From: Lishizhenia tianjinensis
GTDB lineage: Bacteria; Bacteroidota; Bacteroidia; Flavobacteriales_D; Crocinitomicaceae
DNA length: 64,000 bases
Direction: 5' to 3'
Assembly: GCF_900116425.1 (NCBI RefSeq)
Contig: NZ_FPAS01000001.1
Location: forward strand, 868,001 to 932,000
This document shows, in pieces, positions 34,415-42,818 of this stretch; within the stretch, counting starts at the first letter, position 1, and every line of letters starts with the position of its first letter. Under the pieces are notes generated by a model. It was given only the letters and a program-made list of their open reading frames with translations, was not told the origin of the DNA and did no database searches. The translations under genes and the position numbers were made by a program.

Positions 34415-35685
34415 AGGTAGATGTACTTTTAGGATTACAATGGGGAGACGAAGGTAAAGGAAAGATCGTAGACGTTCTTACCCCTAAATATGATATCATT
34501 GCTCGTTTTCAGGGTGGACCAAACGCTGGTCACACACTTGAGTTCGAAGGTATCAAACACGTATTACACACAATTCCATCTGGGATTTTTAGAGAAGATA
34601 CTCTAAACTTAGTAGGTAACGGTGTTGTAATAGACCCTGTAATCTTCCAAAAAGAGTTAGAAAAGTTAGCTCCTTTCAATATCAACATTAAAGAACGTTT
34701 GATATTATCTAAAAAGGCACACTTAATTTTACCTACACACAGATTATTAGATGCTGCATCTGAATCTGCAAAAGGGAAAAATAAAATTGGTTCTACCCTT
34801 AAAGGTATTGGTCCAACTTACATGGACAAAACAGGTAGAAATGGATTGAGAGTCGGTGATATTTTCATGGCGAACTTCCAAGAGAAATACGAAGCATTAA
34901 AAGCGAAGCATGTTGAGTTGTTAAACCACCATGCAGGTTTCGAATACAACATCGAAGAGTTAGAGCCAGCTTTCTTTGAAGGAATTGAAGTATTGAGAGG
35001 ATTGACAGCTGTTGATTCTGAGCAATTCATCAACGATGCCTTAAAATCAGGTAAATCTATCTTGGCAGAAGGTGCACAAGGAACGTTGTTAGATATTGAC
35101 TTTGGTACTTACCCATTCGTTACTTCATCTAACACTGTTACTGCTGGTACTTGTACTGGTTTAGGAGTTGCTCCTACAAGAATTGGAAACGTGATCGGTA
35201 TCTTTAAAGCTTACTGTACACGTGTTGGTTCTGGACCATTCCCAACGGAGTTACACGACGAAGTAGGTGAAAAAATCAGAAAAGACGGATTTGAATTTGG
35301 TGCTACTACAGGTAGACCAAGAAGATGTGGTTGGATAGATCTTCCAGCATTGCGTTACGCTATCATGATTAACGGTGTTACTGAATTATCTATGATGAAG
35401 GCGGACGTATTAGACAACTTTGAAACAATTCAAGTTTGTACGCACTACATTATAGATGGAGAAAAAGTGGATTACTTACCATTCGATATCGACGGTATTG
35501 AAATCACTCCTGTGTACAAAGAAATCAAAGGATGGAACACAGATTTAACAAAACTTACATCTATGAATGATGCTCCTCAAGAACTTCTTGATTACATTGC
35601 ATACTTAGAAGAAGAACTTGAAGTTCCTATCGCAACTGTTTCAGTTGGTCCGGATAGAAATCAAACTTTGGATAATAGAAAATAA
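34411..35685 (+). CDS. purA: Adenylosuccinate synthetase
   Basis: Joins IMP and aspartate with GTP, committing IMP to AMP. The 424 residues show the GTP-binding VLLGLQWGDEGKGKIVDVL, GGPNAGHT, IGPTYMDKTGRNGLRVGD, and the late TTGRPRRCGWIDLPALRYA. Length is normal. Codon usage is of the highly expressed type. The start overlaps the STAS stop by four bases, and the OstA-like gene follows two bases after its stop, so Fur, STAS, purA and the OstA-like gene probably form one operon. Confidence 0.97.
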   Translation: MKVDVLLGLQWGDEGKGKIVDVLTPKYDIIARFQGGPNAGHTLEFEGIKHVLHTIPSGIFREDTLNLVGNGVVIDPVIFQKELEKLAPFNINIKERLILSKKAHLILPTHRLLDAASESAKGKNKIGSTLKGIGPTYMDKTGRNGLRVGDIFMANFQEKYEALKAKHVELLNHHAGFEYNIEELEPAFFEGIEVLRGLTAVDSEQFINDALKSGKSILAEGAQGTLLDIDFGTYPFVTSSNTVTAGTCTGLGVAPTRIGNVIGIFKAYCTRVGSGPFPTELHDEVGEKIRKDGFEFGATTGRPRRCGWIDLPALRYAIMINGVTELSMMKADVLDNFETIQVCTHYIIDGEKVDYLPFDIDGIEITPVYKEIKGWNTDLTKLTSMNDAPQELLDYIAYLEEELEVPIATVSVGPDRNQTLDNRK

Positions 35686-35687
35686 GA

Positions 35688-37241
35688 GTGATATTCTTTA
35701 AAAACATATTAAAAATTGCGCTTGTTATGGGCGCAATTTTTTTGGTTAGTACTTCGGCTATTGCCCAGCGAGATTATAAAGATTTGGTGAAAAACGCTAA
35801 AATTTTCTTGCTCGATGATGCCGGAGAAACCTTGTTTTTAAAAGGAAACGTAGTCTTTGAACACGAAAACACGAAAATGTTTTGTGATTCTGCCCGCTAC
35901 TACATTAAGACCGATCAATTCAAAGCCTACTCTCGGGTCAACATCAATAAAAAAGATACACTTAATCTCTTTTGTGATTCCTTACACTACAGTTTAAAAA
36001 AGGAAATAGCCCAGCTCTATGGTAACGTAAGGGTTAGGGACAGTGAATATAAACTCACCACAGACTCCTTAGAATACGACGTTAAAAAAAGTGCGGGAAT
36101 ATATAGAAATGGTGGTAGAATCACCTCTATACTAAGCAATGAAGTACTGAGTTCAGAAATTGGTTACTTCTTCCCTAACTCAAAAAACTTCACTTTCAGT
36201 AAAGATGTAGTTTATCAAAGCAACGATTACAAAGTAACCACAGACACCCTAAGGTTTAATGGATATAGCAAACTTGCCTATTTCTATGGTCCAACCCACA
36301 TAACTGCAACGCAAACCAACATGTATTGCGAAAAAGGTTGGTATGACGCTAAAAATGAAAAAGGTGTGCTTCAAGGAAATGCCTATATAATAGACGAAAG
36401 AACCAATATCGCTGCAGATAGTGTATATTATTCTAAACTCGACAGTATTTCAGAAGCTAGAGGGTGTGTAATCATTAAAGACACGACAGAAAAAATTGAA
36501 TTCTGGGGCGATTTTGCACGCAGTGATGAAAAGGCAGGTTTTGCTTATTTGGCAGGACACGCATCTGTACTTAGCTACAAGCAAAAAGACTCTACCTTTA
36601 TCTTTGCTGACAGTCTTTTCAATTACATGGATAGTCTTCAAAAAAGTGAATTGATATTGGCCTATAATAATGTGGTAGTGATACAAAATGATGTTCAAGG
36701 TATATGTGATTCTTTAAGCATGAACCAAAAAGACAGTGTGCTTCACCTTTACAAAGATCCCATGTTATGGTCAGACAAAACCCAAATGTCGGCAGACACC
36801 TTAATTGTTCATCAAAAAAATGATAAAATTGACAACATAGAACTTCTACAGAATGCCATTATCGTGAATGAAGTAGAAGATAGTTTAAACTACTACAACC
36901 AAGTAGGAGGAAAAACCATGCATGCCTATTTTAGAGATGATACCCTGCGTTATGCCAATGTTAATAGTAATGCGCAAACCATATACTACGTAGAAAAAGA
37001 GGATAAATCAGACACTTTAGTAGTTGTAGAACGCAGTGGTATGGCCAGAATTTATGGTGGAAACATCACCTTATACTTTGAAAAACAAGAGTTAAGACGA
37101 ATTGCCTACCGCCAAAACCCAGATGGCGTGATCTATCCCCTCAATAAAATCAAGACCAAAGAAATGAACGTTCAAGGCTTTGAATGGAAGCCAGAACGCC
37201 GTCCAGAAAACTGGACAAGCTACTCCATTTCTGTTAAATAA
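35688..37241 (+). CDS. OstA-like (LptA-family) protein
   Basis: A secreted 517-residue protein (GTG start; signal ending SAIAQ) built of repeated OstA/LptA beta-jellyroll strands: GETLFLKGNVVFEHENTKMFCDSARY, then YGNVRVRDSEYKLTTDSLEYD, and further copies of about 40-55 residues each to about residue 400. These form the lipopolysaccharide bridge across the periplasm in LptA/LptD systems. The Bacteroidota version is longer than LptA (about 180 residues) and is often found near purA. No other lpt gene is nearby. Confidence 0.9.
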   Translation: MIFFKNILKIALVMGAIFLVSTSAIAQRDYKDLVKNAKIFLLDDAGETLFLKGNVVFEHENTKMFCDSARYYIKTDQFKAYSRVNINKKDTLNLFCDSLHYSLKKEIAQLYGNVRVRDSEYKLTTDSLEYDVKKSAGIYRNGGRITSILSNEVLSSEIGYFFPNSKNFTFSKDVVYQSNDYKVTTDTLRFNGYSKLAYFYGPTHITATQTNMYCEKGWYDAKNEKGVLQGNAYIIDERTNIAADSVYYSKLDSISEARGCVIIKDTTEKIEFWGDFARSDEKAGFAYLAGHASVLSYKQKDSTFIFADSLFNYMDSLQKSELILAYNNVVVIQNDVQGICDSLSMNQKDSVLHLYKDPMLWSDKTQMSADTLIVHQKNDKIDNIELLQNAIIVNEVEDSLNYYNQVGGKTMHAYFRDDTLRYANVNSNAQTIYYVEKEDKSDTLVVVERSGMARIYGGNITLYFEKQELRRIAYRQNPDGVIYPLNKIKTKEMNVQGFEWKPERRPENWTSYSISVK

Positions 37242-37258
37242 TCGTTTTTTAAACGATT
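37240..37258 (+). terminator. Possible weak terminator after the OstA-like gene
   Basis: A short hairpin (ATCGTTT 37241-37247 and AAACGAT 37251-37257, loop TTT) right at the stop codon, followed by a broken T-run TTTATTC. Confidence 0.4.
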
Positions 37259-37436
37259 TATTCAAAAGACTTTCATATATTTATAGAGCATTCATATTCA
37301 ACTATTTAAGTAGTTTATAATGCACTAAACTTGACAAAAATACTTTTTACATTCTAGACCCCGATTTACCTGTTTACAGCTAAAGGATAATTACGGCTAT
37401 GTAATTACGCGCATTACGTAACTTAAAACTTTAGCA

Positions 37437-39188
37437 TTGAAAAAAGTATTATTAATTGTTCTCACGACTATTTTTTTCAACCACGTGAAAGCTCAAACTT
37501 TCACTAACCCAAATTTATTAGGAAGTGGCTCTAACAACTTGGCTGCACTTCCAACAGGATGGTCAAACATCCCCGCCTCAGATCAAAATTGTAATGTATC
37601 ACCAAGCTTTCAAGGTTTGGGAGATACGCCCGACCTTACGAATTTGAATGGCCCTATGCCTCAAATTGGAATTGCGGGTACCCCTAAAATTGGCTCTTCC
37701 TTCATTTCAGGAGTAAGAGGAGACAATTTTCATGAAGGTATAATGCAAACTGTAAATGGTTTGGTACCGGGGAAAGTGTATCACATTAGTTTTTACCAAT
37801 CTGTGGTAAAACAAGAAAACTGTAGAGACACCTCCGGGTCTTGGAGTGTTTATGTAGACAATAGTCTTGTTTTAACAACAGCTACCTCTACAAGTACCCT
37901 TCCCTATGATGATGTAAATCTGATATGGGAATATAGAGCCCTTACCTTTACGGCAAGTTCAACTTCTCATACCTTAAAGTTTTTGCCCACAGACGACGAT
38001 CTTAATGGGGATATTTATTCACTGCAAGAAGACGCAGCTTTACGCATGGGTATAGATCAAATCATCATGGAAGAGTTAATAGTTCCTACTTATTACATAG
38101 ACACCACTTTATGTAATCAATTGGACTATACGGTAACTTTCAATTTACCCAATGCTAATTTCCTATGGAATGATTCGGATACGAGTAGTACAAAAACCAT
38201 AAGTTCCCCTGGAGTTTATAGCGTTGAAGTAAACACACCAGATTCTATGTATATCAACAGTTATAATGTCACCTTTTTCAATCCAAATACGGCATTATTA
38301 CCGGCTGATACCAGCTTTTGTTTCGGAGATACCTTACGAATTTCATCGCCTCAAAACACCTATCCTTTTAACTGGCACGATGCAAGTAATCTACCTTACT
38401 ATGAGGTAACAGAAACAGAAATGGTTACCTATACCCTATCTCAGAACCAGTGTTCGTATACAGACTCTATGTTTGTTGAAATAATAAAGGTTGAATTCAC
38501 GACTATTAGTGATACAGCCATTTGCATAGGAGATAGTCTTACTTTTAACTTAGATCCTCAATTCAACTATACCCTAAACCAACAAAGTGTACAAAACAAT
38601 GTTTTAATTACACAAACAGGTGCTTATTTATTGGAAATTGAAGGCAAGGGATGTACAAGAAAAGATACCTTACTTGTAAGTTATATTCCTCCATTAGAAC
38701 TTTCTTTAGGGAATGATACCTTGATTTGCGAAAATGAAACTTACGCACTTGTACCTCACATTAATGACGATGAAATAAGCTACCAATGGTCCACAGGTAG
38801 TACCTCAGAAATTCTTTACATCAGCGAGGAAGGACATTACTCTCTATTGGCTACAAATTGTTGTGAAAGTGTAGTTGAAGAAGTTTACATCACTACCCAC
38901 AGTTGTGATCCTTTGGTCTTCGCACCGAATTCATTTACACCGAATGGAGACAGGCACAACAATGCATTCAAATTTGAGAGCGAAGCAGAATTTAGCCGAT
39001 TCGAATGGAGTATATACAACCGCTGGGGACAAATGATTTTCCAAGGAACAAGTATTCATGATTTTTGGGATGGAAGCTTTAACAATGAATTTTGTAAAGA
39101 CGGTACTTATGTATGGAAACTTACCTACAGCACTACAAACTCAGCATATGTAGAACAATTAACAGGTAATATCTTACTGTTACGTTAA
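37437..39188 (+). CDS. T9SS type B secreted protein with four Ig-like repeats (paralogue 1)
   Basis: TTG start; a signal peptide (FFNHVKAQ) leads to an N-terminal domain of about 200 residues with FQGLGDTPDLTN, NFHEGIMQTV and SFYQSVVKQENC. Four repeats of about 65-70 residues follow, each beginning D-T-x-x-C (DTTLC, DTSFC, DTAIC, NDTLIC) and rich in W and S/T. The C-terminal 85 residues are a gliding-motility-associated (type B) T9SS sorting domain: FAPNSFTPNGDRHNNAF, WSIYNRWGQMIF and W..G. The next gene is a paralogue with six repeats. The protein probably forms a surface adhesin or filament; the partner or substrate is unknown. Confidence 0.88.
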   Translation: MKKVLLIVLTTIFFNHVKAQTFTNPNLLGSGSNNLAALPTGWSNIPASDQNCNVSPSFQGLGDTPDLTNLNGPMPQIGIAGTPKIGSSFISGVRGDNFHEGIMQTVNGLVPGKVYHISFYQSVVKQENCRDTSGSWSVYVDNSLVLTTATSTSTLPYDDVNLIWEYRALTFTASSTSHTLKFLPTDDDLNGDIYSLQEDAALRMGIDQIIMEELIVPTYYIDTTLCNQLDYTVTFNLPNANFLWNDSDTSSTKTISSPGVYSVEVNTPDSMYINSYNVTFFNPNTALLPADTSFCFGDTLRISSPQNTYPFNWHDASNLPYYEVTETEMVTYTLSQNQCSYTDSMFVEIIKVEFTTISDTAICIGDSLTFNLDPQFNYTLNQQSVQNNVLITQTGAYLLEIEGKGCTRKDTLLVSYIPPLELSLGNDTLICENETYALVPHINDDEISYQWSTGSTSEILYISEEGHYSLLATNCCESVVEEVYITTHSCDPLVFAPNSFTPNGDRHNNAFKFESEAEFSRFEWSIYNRWGQMIFQGTSIHDFWDGSFNNEFCKDGTYVWKLTYSTTNSAYVEQLTGNILLLR

Positions 39189-39204
39189 ACGGTAAAACAT
39201 TACT

Positions 39205-39241
39205 AAAAAAAGCAGCTCAAAAACGGAGCTGCTTTTTTTTT
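39205..39241 (+). terminator. Terminator between the T9SS paralogues
   Basis: AGCAGCTC (39211-39218) pairs with GAGCTGCT (39226-39233) over a 7-base loop, extended by A and T runs on either side. Confidence 0.92.
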
Positions 39242-39486
39242 GTCGATATATGACATTCCAATTTTAATTTAAGAAAAAATCAAGATATTCAAATCCAAAA
39301 TTACAACAACAACGTAGGTGTCTTTTGTGCCAATCCAGAAACGAATATCGTCCAAAACACAACGTTTAATAAGCTAACAAACAATAAGATACACTCACCG
39401 AATTTCTAATACAGTTCACATAATTATCGCTCAAATACGCGCATTGATTTACTATGTTTGCAGAGCGTATTATTAAAACATGAGAT

Positions 39487-41649
39487 TTGAGAGTATTATT
39501 ATTCTTGATACTGGTAACCGTATCAACACAGGCAATTTTTGCCCAAAATTTTTCGAATCCTAACTTTACAGGAAACACCAGTTTTGGTTTATCCACCCTA
39601 CCTTCATCATGGCAAAATGTACCGGCAACAGATCCGTTGTGCCAGGTAAACCCTAATTTTCAAGGTTTGGGTGATACACCTGACATGACCAATAATTTAG
39701 GTCCTATGTTGTCCACGGGAATTGCAGGTAATCCCTACATCAGTAATAATTTCATTTCGGGCGTTCGTGGCAATAACTTTCACGAAGGTATTATGCAAAC
39801 AGTTTCTGGTTTTACACCGGGAAAAACGTACCGTTTGAGCTTTTATCAAACCGTGGTTAAACAAGAAAACTGCTTAGACACTACAGGAGCGTGGAGTGTT
39901 TTCCTAGACAACTCGCTTATTGGTACTTCAGCAATAAGTACAAGTCACCTTGCCTACAACGATTTACAATTAAACTGGGAGATGAGAGAAATACTTTTTA
40001 TCGCCTCTCAAAATACGCATACGTTTAAGTTTTTCCCCGAAGATGATGATGCCAACTTAAATATTACTTCCTATGCATTAGATGGTGCATTGCGAATGGG
40101 GATAGATCAAATACAATTGGAGGAAGTTAGTTACCCTACCTATTATTTCGACACCATGCTATGTTCATCAGGCAACTATACCATAGATCTTAATTTCTCA
40201 AATGCAAGTTACCTTTGGAATGATAATTCAACGAGTCATACTAAGGTTATAGATAGTTCCGGTATTTACACCGTTGAAGTAAGTACACACGACTCTATTT
40301 TCAATTATGCTTATAACGTTGAATTTTTCAAAGCGTATACAGCTGAATTACCCATGGATACCACCATCTGTTATGGTGATACACTCCTCGTTCATTCTCC
40401 GCAAAACAATTACAACTTTCATTGGCAAAATAACTCCACCTCATCAAGTATAAGCGTGAGTGAAACTCAAGAGATAACTTACACCATGTACGAGAACAAC
40501 TGTTCTGTTACTGAAAAAATGCAAATTACTGTAGAAGAACTACCTAAAATAAACCTGAATGATACTACCCTGTGTTTTGACGAAAGCTATTCCATTCAAT
40601 TGCCTTCAATTTACAACTACGCATGGAATGATGGAAGTACTTCCCCAAACTACCTTATTACTGTAGGAGGAAACTATAGCGTAGAAACAAGTAATGGTTT
40701 TTGCAGTACAAACACATCCTTCCAAGTTGATGTAATAGATAGTATTGCTTTTGAAGGTTTTACCGATACCACTTTATGTTTTGGAGAGGAACTCTTACTT
40801 GCCCTTCCTCAAGGAAATTTTAATGCCGAATGGAATGACGGTACAAGTATAGATAAAGTGATTAATCAAACAGAAAGTCTTGTTTTACATGTAAGCAATA
40901 CTTGTCAAAGTAAAGATTTCCCAGTTGAAATAGTAGTAGTTCCAGAACTTCAGCTTTATTTAGGTGAAGACACTACGCTTTGTCCAAACGAAACATTCGA
41001 AATAGTTGCAACAAGTAATGTTAATGGTAGTTTTCTTTGGCAAGATGGAGGCACAACAGCAAATTACACAGTTCAATCACCAGGTACTTATGCTGTAAAT
41101 ATGAATTACATAGGATGTACAATTTCGGATTCGGTTGTAGTAAACTATACCGCACCGTTAAATATTGATTTAGGAAATGACACTACAATTTGTAGTCTAA
41201 GCCAATTCCAATTGACAGCGTCAACTGACGAAAGTGTAAACTATTACTGGTCAGATGGAAGTACGAATAATGCGATTTGGGTGGATGAAAGCGCGTACTA
41301 CACGGTAACCGTTACCAATAATTGCGAGAGTGTTACAGATGAAATCTATGTAGCTGTTGAGGATTGTTATACCAATGTATTTGCCCCTAATGCATTTACA
41401 CCCAATGGTGACAGACACAACAATACTTTTCAATTTGAAACAACGGATGATTTTGATCGATTTGAGTGGCAAATTTACAACCGATGGGGTGAATTGATCT
41501 ACTCCGGTTACAGTAAAGAGGATGTTTGGGACGGTACTTACCATAACCAAATATGCCAAGACGGAAGCTACGTATGGAAGTTAACCTACAGTCGCTCCGG
41601 CTCGGCATATGTGGAACAAAAAACAGGTACAATTACCCTGTTGATGTAA
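39487..41649 (+). CDS. T9SS type B secreted protein with six Ig-like repeats (paralogue 2)
   Basis: TTG start after a -7 box TATGTTTG (39453-39460). A signal peptide (QAIFAQ) precedes the same N-terminal domain as the upstream paralogue: FQGLGDTPDMTN, NNFHEGIMQTV, SFYQTVVKQENC. The middle has six D-T-x-x-C repeats instead of four; the 137-residue length difference equals two repeats. The type B T9SS domain at the end contains FAPNAFTPNGDRHNNTF and WQIYNRWGELIY. An independent -7 box and the terminator before it show separate transcription. The 298-bp spacer upstream holds nothing else I recognise. The gene ends six bases from the convergent bshA. Confidence 0.9.
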   Translation: MRVLLFLILVTVSTQAIFAQNFSNPNFTGNTSFGLSTLPSSWQNVPATDPLCQVNPNFQGLGDTPDMTNNLGPMLSTGIAGNPYISNNFISGVRGNNFHEGIMQTVSGFTPGKTYRLSFYQTVVKQENCLDTTGAWSVFLDNSLIGTSAISTSHLAYNDLQLNWEMREILFIASQNTHTFKFFPEDDDANLNITSYALDGALRMGIDQIQLEEVSYPTYYFDTMLCSSGNYTIDLNFSNASYLWNDNSTSHTKVIDSSGIYTVEVSTHDSIFNYAYNVEFFKAYTAELPMDTTICYGDTLLVHSPQNNYNFHWQNNSTSSSISVSETQEITYTMYENNCSVTEKMQITVEELPKINLNDTTLCFDESYSIQLPSIYNYAWNDGSTSPNYLITVGGNYSVETSNGFCSTNTSFQVDVIDSIAFEGFTDTTLCFGEELLLALPQGNFNAEWNDGTSIDKVINQTESLVLHVSNTCQSKDFPVEIVVVPELQLYLGEDTTLCPNETFEIVATSNVNGSFLWQDGGTTANYTVQSPGTYAVNMNYIGCTISDSVVVNYTAPLNIDLGNDTTICSLSQFQLTASTDESVNYYWSDGSTNNAIWVDESAYYTVTVTNNCESVTDEIYVAVEDCYTNVFAPNAFTPNGDRHNNTFQFETTDDFDRFEWQIYNRWGELIYSGYSKEDVWDGTYHNQICQDGSYVWKLTYSRSGSAYVEQKTGTITLLM

Positions 41650-41654
41650 TCTTT

Positions 41655-42791
41655 CTAGCTTTTTTGATGATTGGCCAATACTTCTTTGTAGAGATCCTCA
41701 TACATAGGAAGTACCGCATCTAACGAAAACTTCGCGGCCTGTGAACTCGCATTGGCCTTGAACTTTTTCAGTACCTCATCATCTTCTAATATTTCTATAC
41801 TGTAGCGCGCCATCTCCTCTATATCCCCTACATCAGTTAGGTATCCAGAAAAACCATGTTCATTCACCTCTGGAATACCTCCTGTATTTGAACTAACTAC
41901 AGGAACATTGGCAGCCATGGCTTCTAAAGCTGCTAAACCAAAGCTTTCGGTTTGAGAGGGAAGTAGGAATAAATCTGCCAAGCCTACAACATGTGAAGTA
42001 TCTCTTACCTTACCTACCGTTATTACGCGATCACAAGTACCAAGCTCTCTACATAATTTCTCCACGTTAAAACGCTCCGGACCATCCCCTACTAAGAGTA
42101 AACGAGAAGGTATCTTTTCATTAATCTTCTTAAAAGTCTTTACCACATCCTCTACCCTTTTTACTTTTCTAAAGTTTGAGACGTGACAAATAATACGTTC
42201 GTTATCTTGAGCATATCTTCTTCGAATATCTAAATTGAAATCTTTGTTGTATTCTTCCAAACAAATAAAGTTGGGAATAACATGAATTTTTCTATTCGTA
42301 TCGAAGTGTTCGTAAGTATCCTTCTTCAAACTTTCAGAAACGGCAGTAACTGCATCTGATTGATTCAAACAGAAAGTAATTACAGGTTCAAAAGAAGGAT
42401 CTTTCCCTACTAGGGTGATATCTGTACCGTGTAAAGTGGTTATAAAAGGAATATCTATTCCCTTCGTTTGCAAGATTTGCTGCGCCATAAAGGCAGCCGA
42501 TGCATGAGGTATGGCATAGTGAACATGCAATAAGTCCAATTCCTCGTGGGTAACCACGTCTACTAACTTACTGGCCAACTCCGTCTCGTAAGGTTGGTAT
42601 TCAAAAAGCGGATAATCACTTACCGCTACTTCGTGGTAATAAATGTTTTCTCTAAATGAGCCCAATCTTACCGGCTGAGAATATGTTATAAAATGAATTT
42701 CATGTCCTTTTCGGGCCAAAGCTTTACCTAATTCTGTAGCAACAACTCCACTCCCTCCAAAGGTTGGATATAACACTATACCTATTTTCAT
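41655..42791 (-). CDS. bshA: N-acetyl-alpha-D-glucosaminyl L-malate synthase
   Basis: First enzyme of bacillithiol synthesis; it transfers GlcNAc from UDP-GlcNAc to L-malate. The 378-residue GT4 protein has [20 protein letters not shown] at the start, [27 protein letters not shown], and the donor-site [17 protein letters not shown]. These match BshA rather than generic GT4 enzymes. It follows the NagZ-beta-lactamase gene with a 27-base gap in the same direction. GlcNAc released by peptidoglycan recycling could in principle feed UDP-GlcNAc for this enzyme; that link is inference. Confidence 0.95.
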   Translation of the reverse strand: MKIGIVLYPTFGGSGVVATELGKALARKGHEIHFITYSQPVRLGSFRENIYYHEVAVSDYPLFEYQPYETELASKLVDVVTHEELDLLHVHYAIPHASAAFMAQQILQTKGIDIPFITTLHGTDITLVGKDPSFEPVITFCLNQSDAVTAVSESLKKDTYEHFDTNRKIHVIPNFICLEEYNKDFNLDIRRRYAQDNERIICHVSNFRKVKRVEDVVKTFKKINEKIPSRLLLVGDGPERFNVEKLCRELGTCDRVITVGKVRDTSHVVGLADLFLLPSQTESFGLAALEAMAANVPVVSSNTGGIPEVNEHGFSGYLTDVGDIEEMARYSIEILEDDEVLKKFKANASSQAAKFSLDAVLPMYEDLYKEVLANHQKS

Positions 42792-42818
42792 ATGTCTTAT
42801 CTTCTAAGTACCAATCTT

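Noticed and set aside
37358..37436. Hairpin TAATTAC...GTAATTA before the first T9SS type B gene, considered as a regulatory site
   Set aside because: The stem is short, AT-rich and not repeated upstream of the paralogue, apart from a shared TACGCGCATT that may be chance.
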